Shown one piece after another: positions 43,339-52,192 of a stretch of DNA of 64,000 bases. The notes below the pieces were generated by a model. It did no database searches. It had not been told where the DNA came from and saw nothing but the letters and a program-made list of their open reading frames with translations. Origin of the DNA: Thermohalobaculum sp039513195 (GTDB taxonomy: Bacteria; Pseudomonadota; Alphaproteobacteria; Rhodobacterales; Rhodobacteraceae). Location of the stretch: assembly GCA_039513195.1 (NCBI GenBank), contig JBCCRM010000003.1, positions 1 through 64,000 on the forward strand, given 5' to 3'. A program made the position numbers and the translations under genes. Each line of letters opens with the position of its first letter. Position 1 is the first letter of the stretch.

Positions 43339-44216
43339 GCGCGCACCGCACGCCGTTCGGCTGGTTTTGGACCGAGTTTTACGAGAACAAAGTCGCGGTC
43401 GTCGCCTTGGCGGTCGTGGCACTGATGATCCTGCTCGCGGTCTTTGCGCCCGTGGTCTCGCCTCAGGACCCGTATGACCTGGCGAACTTGTCTCTGCTCG
43501 ATGCCCGCCGCGCGCCGGGCTTCGTGGGCTCGGGGGGCTACACCCATCTCTTGGGCACCGATCCGCAGGGCAGAGATCTTTTGTCGGCGATCCTCTACGG
43601 CCTCAGGATCTCCATCCAGATCGGGCTTGCCGCCGGCTTCGTCGCACTCAGCATCGGGGCGAGCCTCGGGATCTTGGCCGCCTATCTCGGCGGGAGGCTA
43701 GAGGTGCTGATCATGCGGATTGTGGACCTGCAGCTTTCGTTTCCCGCGATCTTGCTGGCCCTGGTGCTGGTGGCGCTGCTCGGCCAAGGGAAAGGTCAGC
43801 TCATCGGCGCACTCGTCGCGGCGCAATACGCCTATTTCGCGCGGACCGCTTACGGGGCCGCGAAGGCGGAGCGTGGCAAGGACTACATCGAGGCTGCCCT
43901 TGCCACGCCGCTGAGCGGGCGCGTGGTGATCTGGCGCCATCTTCTGCCGAACTGCATGCCGCCGCTGATCGTCGTCGCTACCGTGCAGATCGCGAACTCG
44001 ATCTCTCTGGAAGCGACCCTCAGCTTCCTTGGCCTGGGACTGCCCGTGACCGAGCCATCTCTGGGAATGCTGATCTCCAATGGCTTTCCTTACATGATGA
44101 GCGGGCGCTACTGGATCTCGGTCTATCCGGGCGTGGCGCTGATCATCCTGATTGTGGCGATCAACATCGTGGGCGACCAAGTGCGCGATCAGTTCAATCC
44201 GAGACTGCGCAGATGA
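43335..44216 (+). CDS. Dipeptide/oligopeptide ABC transporter permease, DppC-like (system 2)
   Basis: The 293-residue permease has an N-terminal membrane helix (about 18-40), LLGTDPQGRDLLSAILYG, and the coupling loop DYIEAALATPLSGRVVIWRHLLPN. It ends with DQVRDQFNPRLRR, closely paralleling the system 1 DppC end (DQLRDVLNPRLKR). Both termini overlap neighbours by ATGA. It pairs with the DppB-like subunit. Confidence 0.93.
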   Translation: MSAHRTPFGWFWTEFYENKVAVVALAVVALMILLAVFAPVVSPQDPYDLANLSLLDARRAPGFVGSGGYTHLLGTDPQGRDLLSAILYGLRISIQIGLAAGFVALSIGASLGILAAYLGGRLEVLIMRIVDLQLSFPAILLALVLVALLGQGKGQLIGALVAAQYAYFARTAYGAAKAERGKDYIEAALATPLSGRVVIWRHLLPNCMPPLIVVATVQIANSISLEATLSFLGLGLPVTEPSLGMLISNGFPYMMSGRYWISVYPGVALIILIVAINIVGDQVRDQFNPRLRR

Positions 44217-45190
44217 CTCAGCCGGTGCTGAAGGTCCGCGATCTGGCCACGCATTTCTTCACCCGCGATGGCGTGGTGAAAGCGGTCGACGGCGTCTCCT
44301 TCGATCTGATGCCCGGCGAGATCATGGGCCTCGTCGGCGAGAGCGGCTCGGGAAAGAGCGTGACCGGCTTCTCGCTGTTGGGGTTGGTCGATGCGCCAGG
44401 GCGGATCGTACGCGGCTCGGTTGCACTCGCCGGTACGGAGCTGACCACCTTACCGATGGCGGAACTGCGCGCGCGCCGCGGCCGCGATATCGCGATGATC
44501 TTCCAGGACCCAATTGCGACGCTGAACCCGATGTTGACGATCGGCCAGCAGATGCGCTTGGCCGTCGAGGCGCATGAGCGGCTGAGCCCCAGGGCTGCCG
44601 ACGCTCGTTCCGCCGAGCGCTTGGCGAGGGTCGGCATCCCAAGCGCACGTGCCCGGCTCAGATCCTATCCGCACGAGTTCTCGGGCGGCATGCGCCAGCG
44701 GGTCGCCATTGCGGTTGCACTCTTGCACCGACCCTCCGTGATCGTGGCGGACGAGCCCACCACGGCGCTCGATGTTTCGATCCAAGCGCAGATCCTCCAC
44801 CAAATGCGCTCTCTCGCCCGAGAGACCGGCACCGCGCTCATCTGGATCAGCCACGACTTGGCGGTGGTCTCGAGCCTGGCGAGTAAGCTTGCGGTGATGT
44901 ATGCGGGGCGGATCGTCGAGGAAGGCCCGACGGCAGCCCTTCTGCGCGAACCGCGCCATCCGTATACGGCCGGATTGATCGCCTCGCTGCCCGCGACGAG
45001 CAGTCCCGGGTCACCATTGACACAGATCCCTGGGGCAACGCCTTCGCTCCTGTCACTGCCCAAAGGGTGCCCCTTCGCACCGCGATGCAAGCGCGCTGCC
45101 GAGATGTGCGGGGAAGAGCCCGCGTTCGAACGGCGCGGGACGCGCGCCTGGCGCTGCTTCCGGCCTGTCGGGACCAAAGTGCCCGCATGA
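44213..45190 (+). CDS. Dipeptide/oligopeptide ABC transporter ATPase, DppD-like (system 2)
   Basis: The 325-residue ATPase has Walker A GESGSGKS, Q-loop IFQDPIATLNP, signature FSGGMRQR, Walker B ADEPTTALDVS and WISHDLAVV. The C-terminal LPKGCPFAPRCKRAAEMC cysteine motif of the Opp/Dpp branch is present. It is strongly similar in layout to the system 1 DppD, which suggests the two operons arose by duplication or paired acquisition. Its stop overlaps the dppF-like start by ATGA. Confidence 0.93.
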   Translation: MTQPVLKVRDLATHFFTRDGVVKAVDGVSFDLMPGEIMGLVGESGSGKSVTGFSLLGLVDAPGRIVRGSVALAGTELTTLPMAELRARRGRDIAMIFQDPIATLNPMLTIGQQMRLAVEAHERLSPRAADARSAERLARVGIPSARARLRSYPHEFSGGMRQRVAIAVALLHRPSVIVADEPTTALDVSIQAQILHQMRSLARETGTALIWISHDLAVVSSLASKLAVMYAGRIVEEGPTAALLREPRHPYTAGLIASLPATSSPGSPLTQIPGATPSLLSLPKGCPFAPRCKRAAEMCGEEPAFERRGTRAWRCFRPVGTKVPA

Positions 45191-46173
45191 GGGACTTTGT
45201 AACCATCAACGCGGTCAGCCGCAGCTTCGGCCCGAACCTGACCCTCGGCGAGAAGATCGCCGCGACGCTGGGCGGGAAAATCGAAACACGGTCCGTTCAG
45301 GCGGTCTCGCAAGTCACCTTCAGCATCGCCAAGGGCGAGACACTGGGTCTGGTCGGCGAAAGCGGCTGCGGAAAGTCGACGCTGGGGCGGGTGATCGCCG
45401 GCATCCTCGCTCCATCGGAGGGTTCGGCCCGGATTGATGGCGCCCCGGTGATGGAGGACGGGCGCAAGGTTACGACCCGGGTCCAGACAGTGTTCCAGGA
45501 TCCCTTCGCCAGCCTTGATCCACGCATGAAGGTCGGCGATGCGGTGGCGGAGGGACCGCTGGCGCATGGGCTCACCGCGAAGGCCGGCGCGAAGGCCTAT
45601 GTTGCCGAATGGTTCGGGCGGGTCGGGTTGGATCCGGCTTGGGCCGACCGATATCCGCACCAGTTCTCCGGAGGACAGCGCCAGCGGATCGCCATTGCGC
45701 GGGCTTTAGCGATGCAGCCGGATGTTCTGATCTGCGACGAGCCGGTCGCCTCTCTCGATGTGTCGATCCAGGCGCAAATCATCAATCTGTTCCTGGAGTT
45801 GCAGCGCGACCTGGGACTGACATGCGTCTTCATCAGCCACGACCTCTCGGTTATCCGCCATATCAGCGATCGGGTCGCGGTGATGTATCTGGGTCGGGTT
45901 GTTGAGTTGGGGCCCGTGGCACAGGTGCTCGAGGCGGCGGCGCATCCCTACACCAAAGCGCTGATCAACAGCGTGCCCAAGCTGGTGCTCGAGGCGGATG
46001 AGCTGGTCCAATTCGAAGCGATCGAGGGCGAAGTCCCATCGCCTCTCGACCCACCCTCGGGCTGCCATTACCATCCGCGCTGCCCGCTGGCGTCGGTAGA
46101 CTGTAGGATGACCGTGCCCCAACTGCGGAACATCGAGCAGGACCGTATCGTTGCCTGCCATCACTGCGGGTAG
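45187..46173 (+). CDS. Dipeptide/oligopeptide ABC transporter ATPase, DppF-like (system 2)
   Basis: The 328-residue ATPase has Walker A GESGCGKS, VFQDPFASLDP, signature FSGGQRQR, Walker B CDEPVASLDVS and FISHDLSVI. It ends with the GCHYHPRCPLASVDC motif. ATG 45187 lies inside the dppD-like stop; longer starts would run antiphase through dppD. It closes the second transporter operon. A possible terminator hairpin (46314-46333) lies 140 bases downstream. Confidence 0.92.
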   Translation: MRDFVTINAVSRSFGPNLTLGEKIAATLGGKIETRSVQAVSQVTFSIAKGETLGLVGESGCGKSTLGRVIAGILAPSEGSARIDGAPVMEDGRKVTTRVQTVFQDPFASLDPRMKVGDAVAEGPLAHGLTAKAGAKAYVAEWFGRVGLDPAWADRYPHQFSGGQRQRIAIARALAMQPDVLICDEPVASLDVSIQAQIINLFLELQRDLGLTCVFISHDLSVIRHISDRVAVMYLGRVVELGPVAQVLEAAAHPYTKALINSVPKLVLEADELVQFEAIEGEVPSPLDPPSGCHYHPRCPLASVDCRMTVPQLRNIEQDRIVACHHCG

Positions 46174-46313
46174 CACGCCCATTCGGCGGAGCCAGGGCCG
46201 AGAGATCGAATGCCCGGATTTCTCGCGGCACTGCGATCAGTCTGAGGACCACAGTTGGTTTGCGCCTGCGAAAGTTGAAATCGAACGATCACGGCTCTGG
46301 GTTCAAGGAGTAG

Positions 46314-46344
46314 GCCGCTCTCGCAGGAGCGGCACGCATGTTTT
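46314..46344 (+). terminator. Possible terminator after the second dpp-like operon
   Basis: A perfect 7-base stem (GCCGCTC/GAGCGGC, 6-base loop) followed after 7 bases by TTTT. The distance from the operon end (about 140 bases) and the short T-run make this tentative. Confidence 0.35.
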
Positions 46345-46427
46345 GGGGTGTGATCGCCTTCCTTGACGACTGAGGTTTCTCAATCGGACAGGAAGGCCTT
46401 GGGAAGCGTCTTCATTGGGCGAAACAC

Positions 46428-46807
46428 TCATTGCGCAGGCGAAGGCGATGACGGCGCGGAGTCAGGAGCCGGTCTTCTCACAGCGGAGCGCGATGCGGCA
46501 TCGGCTTGCACCTTGGAAATCGTCGCATCGGCCGGCACGTGTTCGAAGTCCGGCCCGTGGCCAAGGCGTTGAAAAGACCCTCCCACCCCCTGCAGCGCGT
46601 CCAGCGCCGGAACCGGCAATGGGCCGTCTGCCAGCTTCCGAACTCAGGGCACAGGTGACGCCGCGGCGCTGCCGTCCGCGCCAGCCAGAGGATCGCGTCA
46701 AAGAACAGCCTGTTGTCCGCCGCGGTACGGCCCCGGTCGCCCGTCTTGCCTGGCACCAGAGGCTCGATACGCGCCCATTGCGCGTCCGTCAGGGGTCTCC
46801 TGCTCAA
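46428..46807 (-). pseudogene. IS5-family (IS427-like) transposase relic, N-terminal part
   Basis: From ATG 46807 the minus strand reads MSRRPLTDAQWARIEPLVPG, then DRGRTAADNRLFFDAILWLA, the conserved OrfA start of IS5/IS427 elements. It shifts frame near 46570 and continues as GPDFEHVPADATISKVQADA. The rest of OrfA and all of the catalytic OrfB are missing. It is an inactive remnant of a different family from the element at the left edge. Confidence 0.75.
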
Positions 46808-46947
46808 GGTCGCCGCCGTTTTCGATTTTGAAACAGAAGCTCCACCGATTGGGAACCCACAAAATGAAGACGTTCCCTAGCCCAGGCGGCGCGCCGAGGC
46901 GCGCCGTAAGCACGGATCGTCGCCCGGAAAGCGAGGGGAAGGGAGCC

Positions 46948-47085
46948 TCAGCGGCGCCGGTGAGGTCGGTCGACCACAGCGGTCCGCGCGCGCTTGGCGT
47001 TGCGCGACCACTGGTCGGAGACATGGAGGAAGCCGAGGAAAGTCGAAACAGACAGGATCACAGATCCGATCGCGAAATAAGCCAT
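46948..47085 (-). CDS. Possible 45-residue single-span membrane protein
   Basis: From ATG 47085 a frame reads MAYFAIGSVILSVSTFLGFL, a hydrophobic helix, then a basic tail (HVSDQWSRNAKRARTAVVDR...RRR). GGAG lies 7 bases upstream, giving good translation signals. The inside-positive topology is typical of real bacterial small membrane proteins. It lies alone in an otherwise gene-free gap between the IS5 relic and matB. No family is recognised, and chance occurrence cannot be excluded. Confidence 0.4.
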   Translation of the reverse strand: MAYFAIGSVILSVSTFLGFLHVSDQWSRNAKRARTAVVDRPHRRR

Positions 47086-47199
47086 TCTTGCACTCCGCAG
47101 GACGCATGCTTGCTCCGGCCCCACTCAGGGGCGCGATGCGAAGACGCTGCCTCCCCGCGGTTATCGGCAGGTGAATTTACCGTAAACAGAGTGTGAATG

Positions 47200-47216
47200 T
47201 TGCTGTCGGGCAGCAA
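47200..47216 (-). terminator. Hairpin downstream of matB
   Basis: TTGCTG-CCCGA-CAGCAA forms a perfect 6-base stem 37 bases beyond the matB stop on the minus strand. No T-run follows, so it may be a weak terminator or RNA end protector. Confidence 0.35.
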
Positions 47217-47252
47217 TGGCAGCGCCTTTGGTTCTTCTCGTTCGAGGCAAGG

Positions 47253-48818
47253 TCAGGCGAACGTGTCCGACAGCCCCTCGCGCAGCGCCTTCTTCTGTAC
47301 TTTGCCCATGGCGTTCCGCGGCAATTCCGGCACGAAAAACACACGCTTGGGCTGTTTGAACTTCGCCAGGCGCTGCCCCAGCGGCGTGAGGATATCAGCT
47401 TCGGTCAATGCCCCGGCACCGTCCGGCACCACCACGGCCGCAACCCCTTCGCCAAAATCGGGATGTGGCAGCCCGATCACAGCCGACTCGACGACCCCGG
47501 GCAGGGCGTCGATTTCGGCCTCGACCTCCTTCGGGTAGACATTGAAGCCGCCCGATATGATCAGATCCTTCGCCCGGCCAACGATCAGCAAGTAGCCGTC
47601 ATCGTCGACCCGCCCTAGATCGCCGGTGATTAACCAGCCGTCGGGGCGCAGATCCTCGGCAGTCTTCTCTGGGTTCTGCCAATAGCCCTGAAAAACGTTC
47701 GGGCCGCGCACCTCGATCATGCCGGTCTCGCCCGGCGCCACCGGATCGGCGGTGCCGGGCGCACAGACGCGCAAGTCCACCCCCGGAAGGGCCATGCCGA
47801 CCGTGCCGGGCCGCCGCTCGCCGTCATAAGGGTTGGAGGTGTTCATATTGCATTCGGTCATACCGTAGCGTTCGAGGATCGCGTGGCCCGTCCGGGCATG
47901 CCATGCCTCGTGGGTCTCGGCGAGCAAAGGTGCTGAGCCGGAGACGAAGAGGCGTATGCCCGCGGTGAGATCGCGGTCGAGCCGCGGGTCGGCAAGCAGC
48001 CGCGTGTAGAAGGTCGGCACGCCCATCATCGCGGTTGCCCGCGGCAGCGCCTCGACGATCATTTCGACCTCGAAGCGGGGCATGAAGATCAGCCCGGCCC
48101 CAGCCATCAGCGCGACATTGGTGGCAACGAAGAGGCCATGGGTGTGAAAGATCGGCAGCGCGTGGATCAGTCGGTCGGCCTCGGAGAAGCGCCAATGGTC
48201 GACCAGCACCTCGGCGTTCGAGGCGAGGTTGCGGTGACTGAGCATCGCGCCCTTGGACCGCCCGGTGGTGCCGGAGGTGTAAAGGATCGCCGCCAGATCG
48301 TCCGGCCCGCGCGGTGTGTCGGCAAAGCCATCTGCGCTGTCGGGAACATGGTCAAACAGGCTGCCAGCCCATGCCTCCGGGTTCTGCCAGACGCCCATGG
48401 TCTCGAGCCGCGCGCCGACCGCCGCCGCATGGGGGCCGAGGGCCTCCGCCCGCACAGGGTCGCAAACCGCGAGGCTCGGTGCCGCGTCGCTGAGGAAATA
48501 GGCGATCTCGGCCGGTGTGTATGCTGTGTTAAGCGGCAGGAAGACCGCACCCGCCCGCACCGTGGCGAGATAGAGCATCAGAGCCTCGATGCTCTTTTCA
48601 ACCTGCACGGCCACGCGGTCGCCTGGCTTCACCCCCAATCCCCGCAGCGCCAGCGCAAAGCGGGCCGAAACCCGGTCCGCATCGGCATAGCTGTAATACC
48701 GCGTGACGGGGCCACCCAACACCTCGGCAAACGGTCGGTCAGGGTGCTGGCGGGCGGTGGCGAGCAAGCCATCGGCCAAGTGATTTCCCGTCTCACTCGT
48801 GGCGGTCATCGCAGTCAT
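47253..48818 (-). CDS. matB: Malonyl-CoA synthetase
   Basis: The 521-residue adenylate-forming enzyme activates malonate with ATP and CoA. Visible motifs are ILYTSGTTGRSKGAML (P-loop-like A3), RYGMTECNMNTSNP, the ITGDLGRVDDDGY core and IISGGFNVYPKEVE hinge. The acyl-activating lysine is in PRNAMGKVQKKAL near the C-terminus. RYGMTE-x-x-M-x-x-SNPY is characteristic of MatB. ATG 48818 overlaps the matA stop (ATGA); a second ATG lies three codons later. It acts with the decarboxylase to turn malonate into acetyl-CoA. Confidence 0.93.
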   Translation of the reverse strand: MTAMTATSETGNHLADGLLATARQHPDRPFAEVLGGPVTRYYSYADADRVSARFALALRGLGVKPGDRVAVQVEKSIEALMLYLATVRAGAVFLPLNTAYTPAEIAYFLSDAAPSLAVCDPVRAEALGPHAAAVGARLETMGVWQNPEAWAGSLFDHVPDSADGFADTPRGPDDLAAILYTSGTTGRSKGAMLSHRNLASNAEVLVDHWRFSEADRLIHALPIFHTHGLFVATNVALMAGAGLIFMPRFEVEMIVEALPRATAMMGVPTFYTRLLADPRLDRDLTAGIRLFVSGSAPLLAETHEAWHARTGHAILERYGMTECNMNTSNPYDGERRPGTVGMALPGVDLRVCAPGTADPVAPGETGMIEVRGPNVFQGYWQNPEKTAEDLRPDGWLITGDLGRVDDDGYLLIVGRAKDLIISGGFNVYPKEVEAEIDALPGVVESAVIGLPHPDFGEGVAAVVVPDGAGALTEADILTPLGQRLAKFKQPKRVFFVPELPRNAMGKVQKKALREGLSDTFA

Positions 48819-50128
48819 CCCTGCCGCAACAGCCTCCGCACCGGGGGCGCGTGTGCGACCTCGCCGGTCTTGGCATAGGCCTCGTGGTTTCGTTCGATAT
48901 CGTCGAGGTCGTATAGGTAATTCACCATCACTCCCCAAGCGTTCGAGAGCCCGCGTGCGGAGAGATCGGCAGAGAGGTTGACCCGCTCCAACCGCGCGCC
49001 GTTGCCGAGGTGGAACCGCGCCACCGGGTCGATCGGAAGGCTGTCCAGGCGCTTAGCCTCGACCAAATAGCGCGCGGCGATCCGGCCGAGGGTTTCTGCT
49101 GCCCCAGCTGCCGCCTCGACATCCATGTAGAGATCGGCGGGCGAGAGCATCGCCACAGCCTCCCGCTGCTGTTCGGTCAGCAGGCCGTCGGGGTTCGCGG
49201 CCTCGCCTGCCGCCCAGTCCCGCAGGCCCGGCACCGGCGAGAGGGTGACGAAGGTGGTCAGGCCAGGGAATTCTCGGCTAAGTTCCTCCACCACCTGCTT
49301 GATAAGGAAATTGCCGAAATTGATGCCGCGCAGGCCGGATTGGCAGTTCGAGATCGAGTAGAAGACCGCTGTCTTCGCCTGGGCCGGGTCAACCTGCGGC
49401 CGCTCGGTCACCAAGATCGGGCCGATCGCCTCCGGGATCCGATCGGTGAGCGCCACCTCGACGAAGATTAACGGCTCCCCCGGAAAGGCGGGGTGGAAGA
49501 AAGCATAGAGCCGCCGGTCCGGTGCACCCACGCGATGGCGCAGATCCTCCCACCCACTGATCAGATGCACCGCCTCGTAGCGGATAATCTTCTCGAGCGT
49601 CGATGCGGGCGTGTCCCAATCGATCCGCTCGATCTGCAGGAAACCGCGGTTGAACCAGGAGGCGAGGAGATGACGGAAATCCTCGTCCAGCCCCTTCAGC
49701 GATGGCTCGTCGCGCTGCCAGCGTAGCAAGTCGTTGCGCATGGCGACCAGGTCGCGGGTGCCGCCGGGGGCTCGGTTGAGGCGGCGGATCAGCTCCTGCG
49801 ACCGGGGTTCGGAGAGGAAATGGAGTGCGCGAGCATCGGCCTCGCTACCGCTTTTCTGATAGCGCGTCATCGCGGTTTCCAGCGCCGCCCGGTCTGGGCC
49901 GAGCCGTTCGGCGGCATCGACCAAAAAGGCGCGGCGGTCGGCATCCGACGCCGTCAAATAGCGGTCGAGGAAGATCCGGGCGCGCGCGACGCTTGAGGCT
50001 TCGCCGATAGAGCCGAGGAGTTCCAGCGCCTCCTCCAACAGTGTCAGATCCGGCGCCGAGGGTCCGATCAGCGACCGGCCGGCATCGGTGATGCGGCTGA
50101 AGAAGTCGTTGATCAGCCCCGTTGGCAT
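48815..50128 (-). CDS. matA: Malonyl-CoA decarboxylase
   Basis: The 437-residue protein converts malonyl-CoA to acetyl-CoA and CO2. It has the N-terminal helical domain and the C-terminal GNAT-fold catalytic domain with the RRLYAFFHPAFPGEPL segment (about 205-220), SISNCQSGLRGINFGNFLIKQ and TFVTLSPVPGLRDW. HLGNGARLERVN comes near the end. ATG 50128 overlaps the dctM stop by one base (TGATG). It belongs to the dctP-dctQ-dctM-matA-matB operon, a complete malonate uptake and degradation route. Confidence 0.93.
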   Translation of the reverse strand: MPTGLINDFFSRITDAGRSLIGPSAPDLTLLEEALELLGSIGEASSVARARIFLDRYLTASDADRRAFLVDAAERLGPDRAALETAMTRYQKSGSEADARALHFLSEPRSQELIRRLNRAPGGTRDLVAMRNDLLRWQRDEPSLKGLDEDFRHLLASWFNRGFLQIERIDWDTPASTLEKIIRYEAVHLISGWEDLRHRVGAPDRRLYAFFHPAFPGEPLIFVEVALTDRIPEAIGPILVTERPQVDPAQAKTAVFYSISNCQSGLRGINFGNFLIKQVVEELSREFPGLTTFVTLSPVPGLRDWAAGEAANPDGLLTEQQREAVAMLSPADLYMDVEAAAGAAETLGRIAARYLVEAKRLDSLPIDPVARFHLGNGARLERVNLSADLSARGLSNAWGVMVNYLYDLDDIERNHEAYAKTGEVAHAPPVRRLLRQG

Positions 50129-51444
50129 CACCGCGCCGCCCCCATAACCGCATCGGGCAACCAGGTAGCGAGCCCGGGAAACGCGCAGAGCAGCAGGATC
50201 GCGATCACCATGCAAGCGACGAAGGGCAGCGAGCCCATCAGGATCGTCTTCAGCGGAATATCAGGCGCGATTCCGTTTATCACATAGAGGTTCAGCCCGA
50301 CCGGCGGCGAGATAAGCCCGATCTCCATGTTAATGGTTAGCACCACCGCGAACCAATAGGGATCGAAGCCAGCACTCTCGACAATCGGCAGGAGGATCGG
50401 CGCAGCCATCAGGATTACCGCCACCGGCGGCAAGAAGAAGCCGGCGACAAGCAGGAAGATGTTGATCGCGAACATTAGCACCCAGCGGTTCACGTCGAGG
50501 GTGCCGATCCACTCGGCAATCGACTGGGTGATAAAGAGCGAGGAGAGCATATAAGAGAAGACGCCCGCCGCCCCGATGATGAAGAGGATCATCACGCTTT
50601 CCCGCGTCGAGTCACGCAGGACGACCCAAAGGGACGAGAACGACCAGAGCTTGTAGATCACGACGGCGACCGCGAGGCAGAGGAGGGCGCCGATGGCCGC
50701 CGTCTCGGAAGGCGTGGCGACGCCCCCATACATCGCGTAGAGGACGCCGATGATGATCAGGAGAAAGGGCGCCACCCGGGGCATGATCTCTAACCGCTCG
50801 GTCCAGGTGAAGCTGCGGCCCGAGAGGACGTCGAGCCCACCCTGGCGCCAGGTCGAGTAGATTGACCAGGCCATGAAGAGCCCGACCAGCAGCAGGCCGG
50901 GGATCACGCCCGCGAGAAACAGCCGCCCGATCGAGGTCTCTGTCGCGATGCCGTAGACGATCATGGTGACCGATGGCGGGATCAGGATGCCGAGCGTGCC
51001 GCCTGCGGCGATCGAGCCCGACGCAACACCGTCCGGGAAGCCGCGCTTGCGCATCTCCGGGATGCCCATCTTGCCAATGGCGGCGCAGGTGGCCGGGGAC
51101 GACCCGGACATCGCCGCAAACAGTGCGCAGGCGCCGAGGTTCGAGATGACCAACCCGCCCGGGACCCTGGTCAGCCACCGGTCGAGCGCCTCGTAGAGGT
51201 CCGCACCCGCCCGGGTCGAGGCGATGGCAGCCCCCATAATGATAAACATCGGGATCGAGAGGAGCGCGAAATTGTCGAGCTTTCCAAAGAAGATCTCGGG
51301 CATCAGCTCCAGCGAGCGCATGCCGTCGAAGGTCATCAGGAACATCGCCGAGACGATCAGAAGGCCGGTCGCGACCGAGACGCCGGAAAACAGGACCGCG
51401 ATGGTGACGAGGGCGACGAGGAGGCCGAGGGTAAGCGGGTCCAT
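50128..51444 (-). CDS. TRAP transporter large permease (DctM family), probable malonate uptake
   Basis: The 438-residue protein has about 12 membrane spans and the DctM motifs: IPMFIIMGAAIASTRAGADL near 64, GSSPATCAAIGKMGIPEM near 115 and GLISPPVGLNLYVI near the C-terminus. It couples Na+ entry to substrate import with the small DctQ subunit and the DctP binding protein. Its start touches the dctQ stop (shared base 51444). Position in front of matA-matB suggests malonate as substrate, as in the MatPQM systems I know of. Confidence 0.92.
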   Translation of the reverse strand: MDPLTLGLLVALVTIAVLFSGVSVATGLLIVSAMFLMTFDGMRSLELMPEIFFGKLDNFALLSIPMFIIMGAAIASTRAGADLYEALDRWLTRVPGGLVISNLGACALFAAMSGSSPATCAAIGKMGIPEMRKRGFPDGVASGSIAAGGTLGILIPPSVTMIVYGIATETSIGRLFLAGVIPGLLLVGLFMAWSIYSTWRQGGLDVLSGRSFTWTERLEIMPRVAPFLLIIIGVLYAMYGGVATPSETAAIGALLCLAVAVVIYKLWSFSSLWVVLRDSTRESVMILFIIGAAGVFSYMLSSLFITQSIAEWIGTLDVNRWVLMFAINIFLLVAGFFLPPVAVILMAAPILLPIVESAGFDPYWFAVVLTINMEIGLISPPVGLNLYVINGIAPDIPLKTILMGSLPFVACMVIAILLLCAFPGLATWLPDAVMGAAR

Positions 51445-52052
51445 CAGCGGTTCTCCGCCGCGTCTAGGGCGGTTTCCACCTCCGCCTCGGCATGGCTCAT
51501 GCTGTCTTCTTCGAGACCGAATGGTTTTTCAATACCGGCGAAGACCGCGTACATATCGGCGCCGAGCTGCATGAGATAGAGGCCGAAGCCGACGGGGAGA
51601 GCGAGATAGGGGACCCAGAGTTTCGCGCCCCAAACCGTGTCTGACCGCCAGCCGCGGGACCAGGCGACGTGCCACAGCTCGAAGCCATATACCGTCATGA
51701 TGGCGACGACCAAGATGCCGGCGCCGAGGGTCACGAAGGCGAGCGCCTTCCGCAGCCCCATGGGCAAGATCAGCGGCAGCAGATCGACATTCACATGGCC
51801 GCGGAGGCGCTGGACATACGGCAGGCCGATCATGGTGGCAGCGACCATCAGATAAACGACCGCCTCGGTCTGCCAGATGGTCGACTGGTTGAGCACGAAG
51901 CGGACCCAAATCATCTGGCATGTGATGCCGACGGCGGAGACGATCATCCCGGCCGAGAGCCAGCCGCAAAAGGTCGAGATCCAGCCGATCACCCGCAGCA
52001 CCGGATTGCCGCCGTGGCGCGCGGGCGGCACCGCATGGGATTGTCCTGACAT
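51444..52052 (-). CDS. TRAP transporter small permease (DctQ family)
   Basis: The 202-residue protein has four hydrophobic segments (about 25-45, 60-80, 97-118 and 140-162) and the WQTEAVVYLMVAATMIGLPY block conserved in DctQ proteins. It bridges the binding protein and the large permease. The acidic tail after residue 175 is poorly conserved. It lies 140 bases after dctP, with a GC-rich hairpin in between. Confidence 0.9.
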   Translation of the reverse strand: MSGQSHAVPPARHGGNPVLRVIGWISTFCGWLSAGMIVSAVGITCQMIWVRFVLNQSTIWQTEAVVYLMVAATMIGLPYVQRLRGHVNVDLLPLILPMGLRKALAFVTLGAGILVVAIMTVYGFELWHVAWSRGWRSDTVWGAKLWVPYLALPVGFGLYLMQLGADMYAVFAGIEKPFGLEEDSMSHAEAEVETALDAAENR

Positions 52053-52158
52053 CAGTGACCTCCGCTCGGCAGGGGGGCGGCGATGCTCAGGGCTTCAGAG
52101 CCTCGCCGGTCGGTTTCGGGCGGGGGGCGTCACGAGCGGCGCGTGCCCCCCTCCCCGA

Positions 52159-52179
52159 CCCTCCCCACATGGGGGAGGG
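52159..52179. terminator. GC-rich hairpin between dctP and dctQ
   Basis: CCCTCCCC and GGGGAGGG form a perfect 8-base stem with a 5-base loop, immediately downstream of the dctP stop. It probably limits read-through or stabilises the dctP mRNA, giving surplus binding protein. On the plus strand it is followed by CTTT; on the minus strand there is no T-run. Confidence 0.45.
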
Positions 52180-52192
52180 CTTTAGCCGAGCC

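Larger units (their letters stand above)
46174..46947. other. Interval with IS5-family relic and a possible terminator
   Basis: After the second transporter operon there is no intact gene until the small minus-strand frame at 46948. A stem GCCGCTC-TCGCAG-GAGCGGC (46314-46333), followed by TTTT, may end the plus-strand operon. The transposase relic occupies about 46428-46807. Nothing else is recognisable. Confidence 0.5.
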
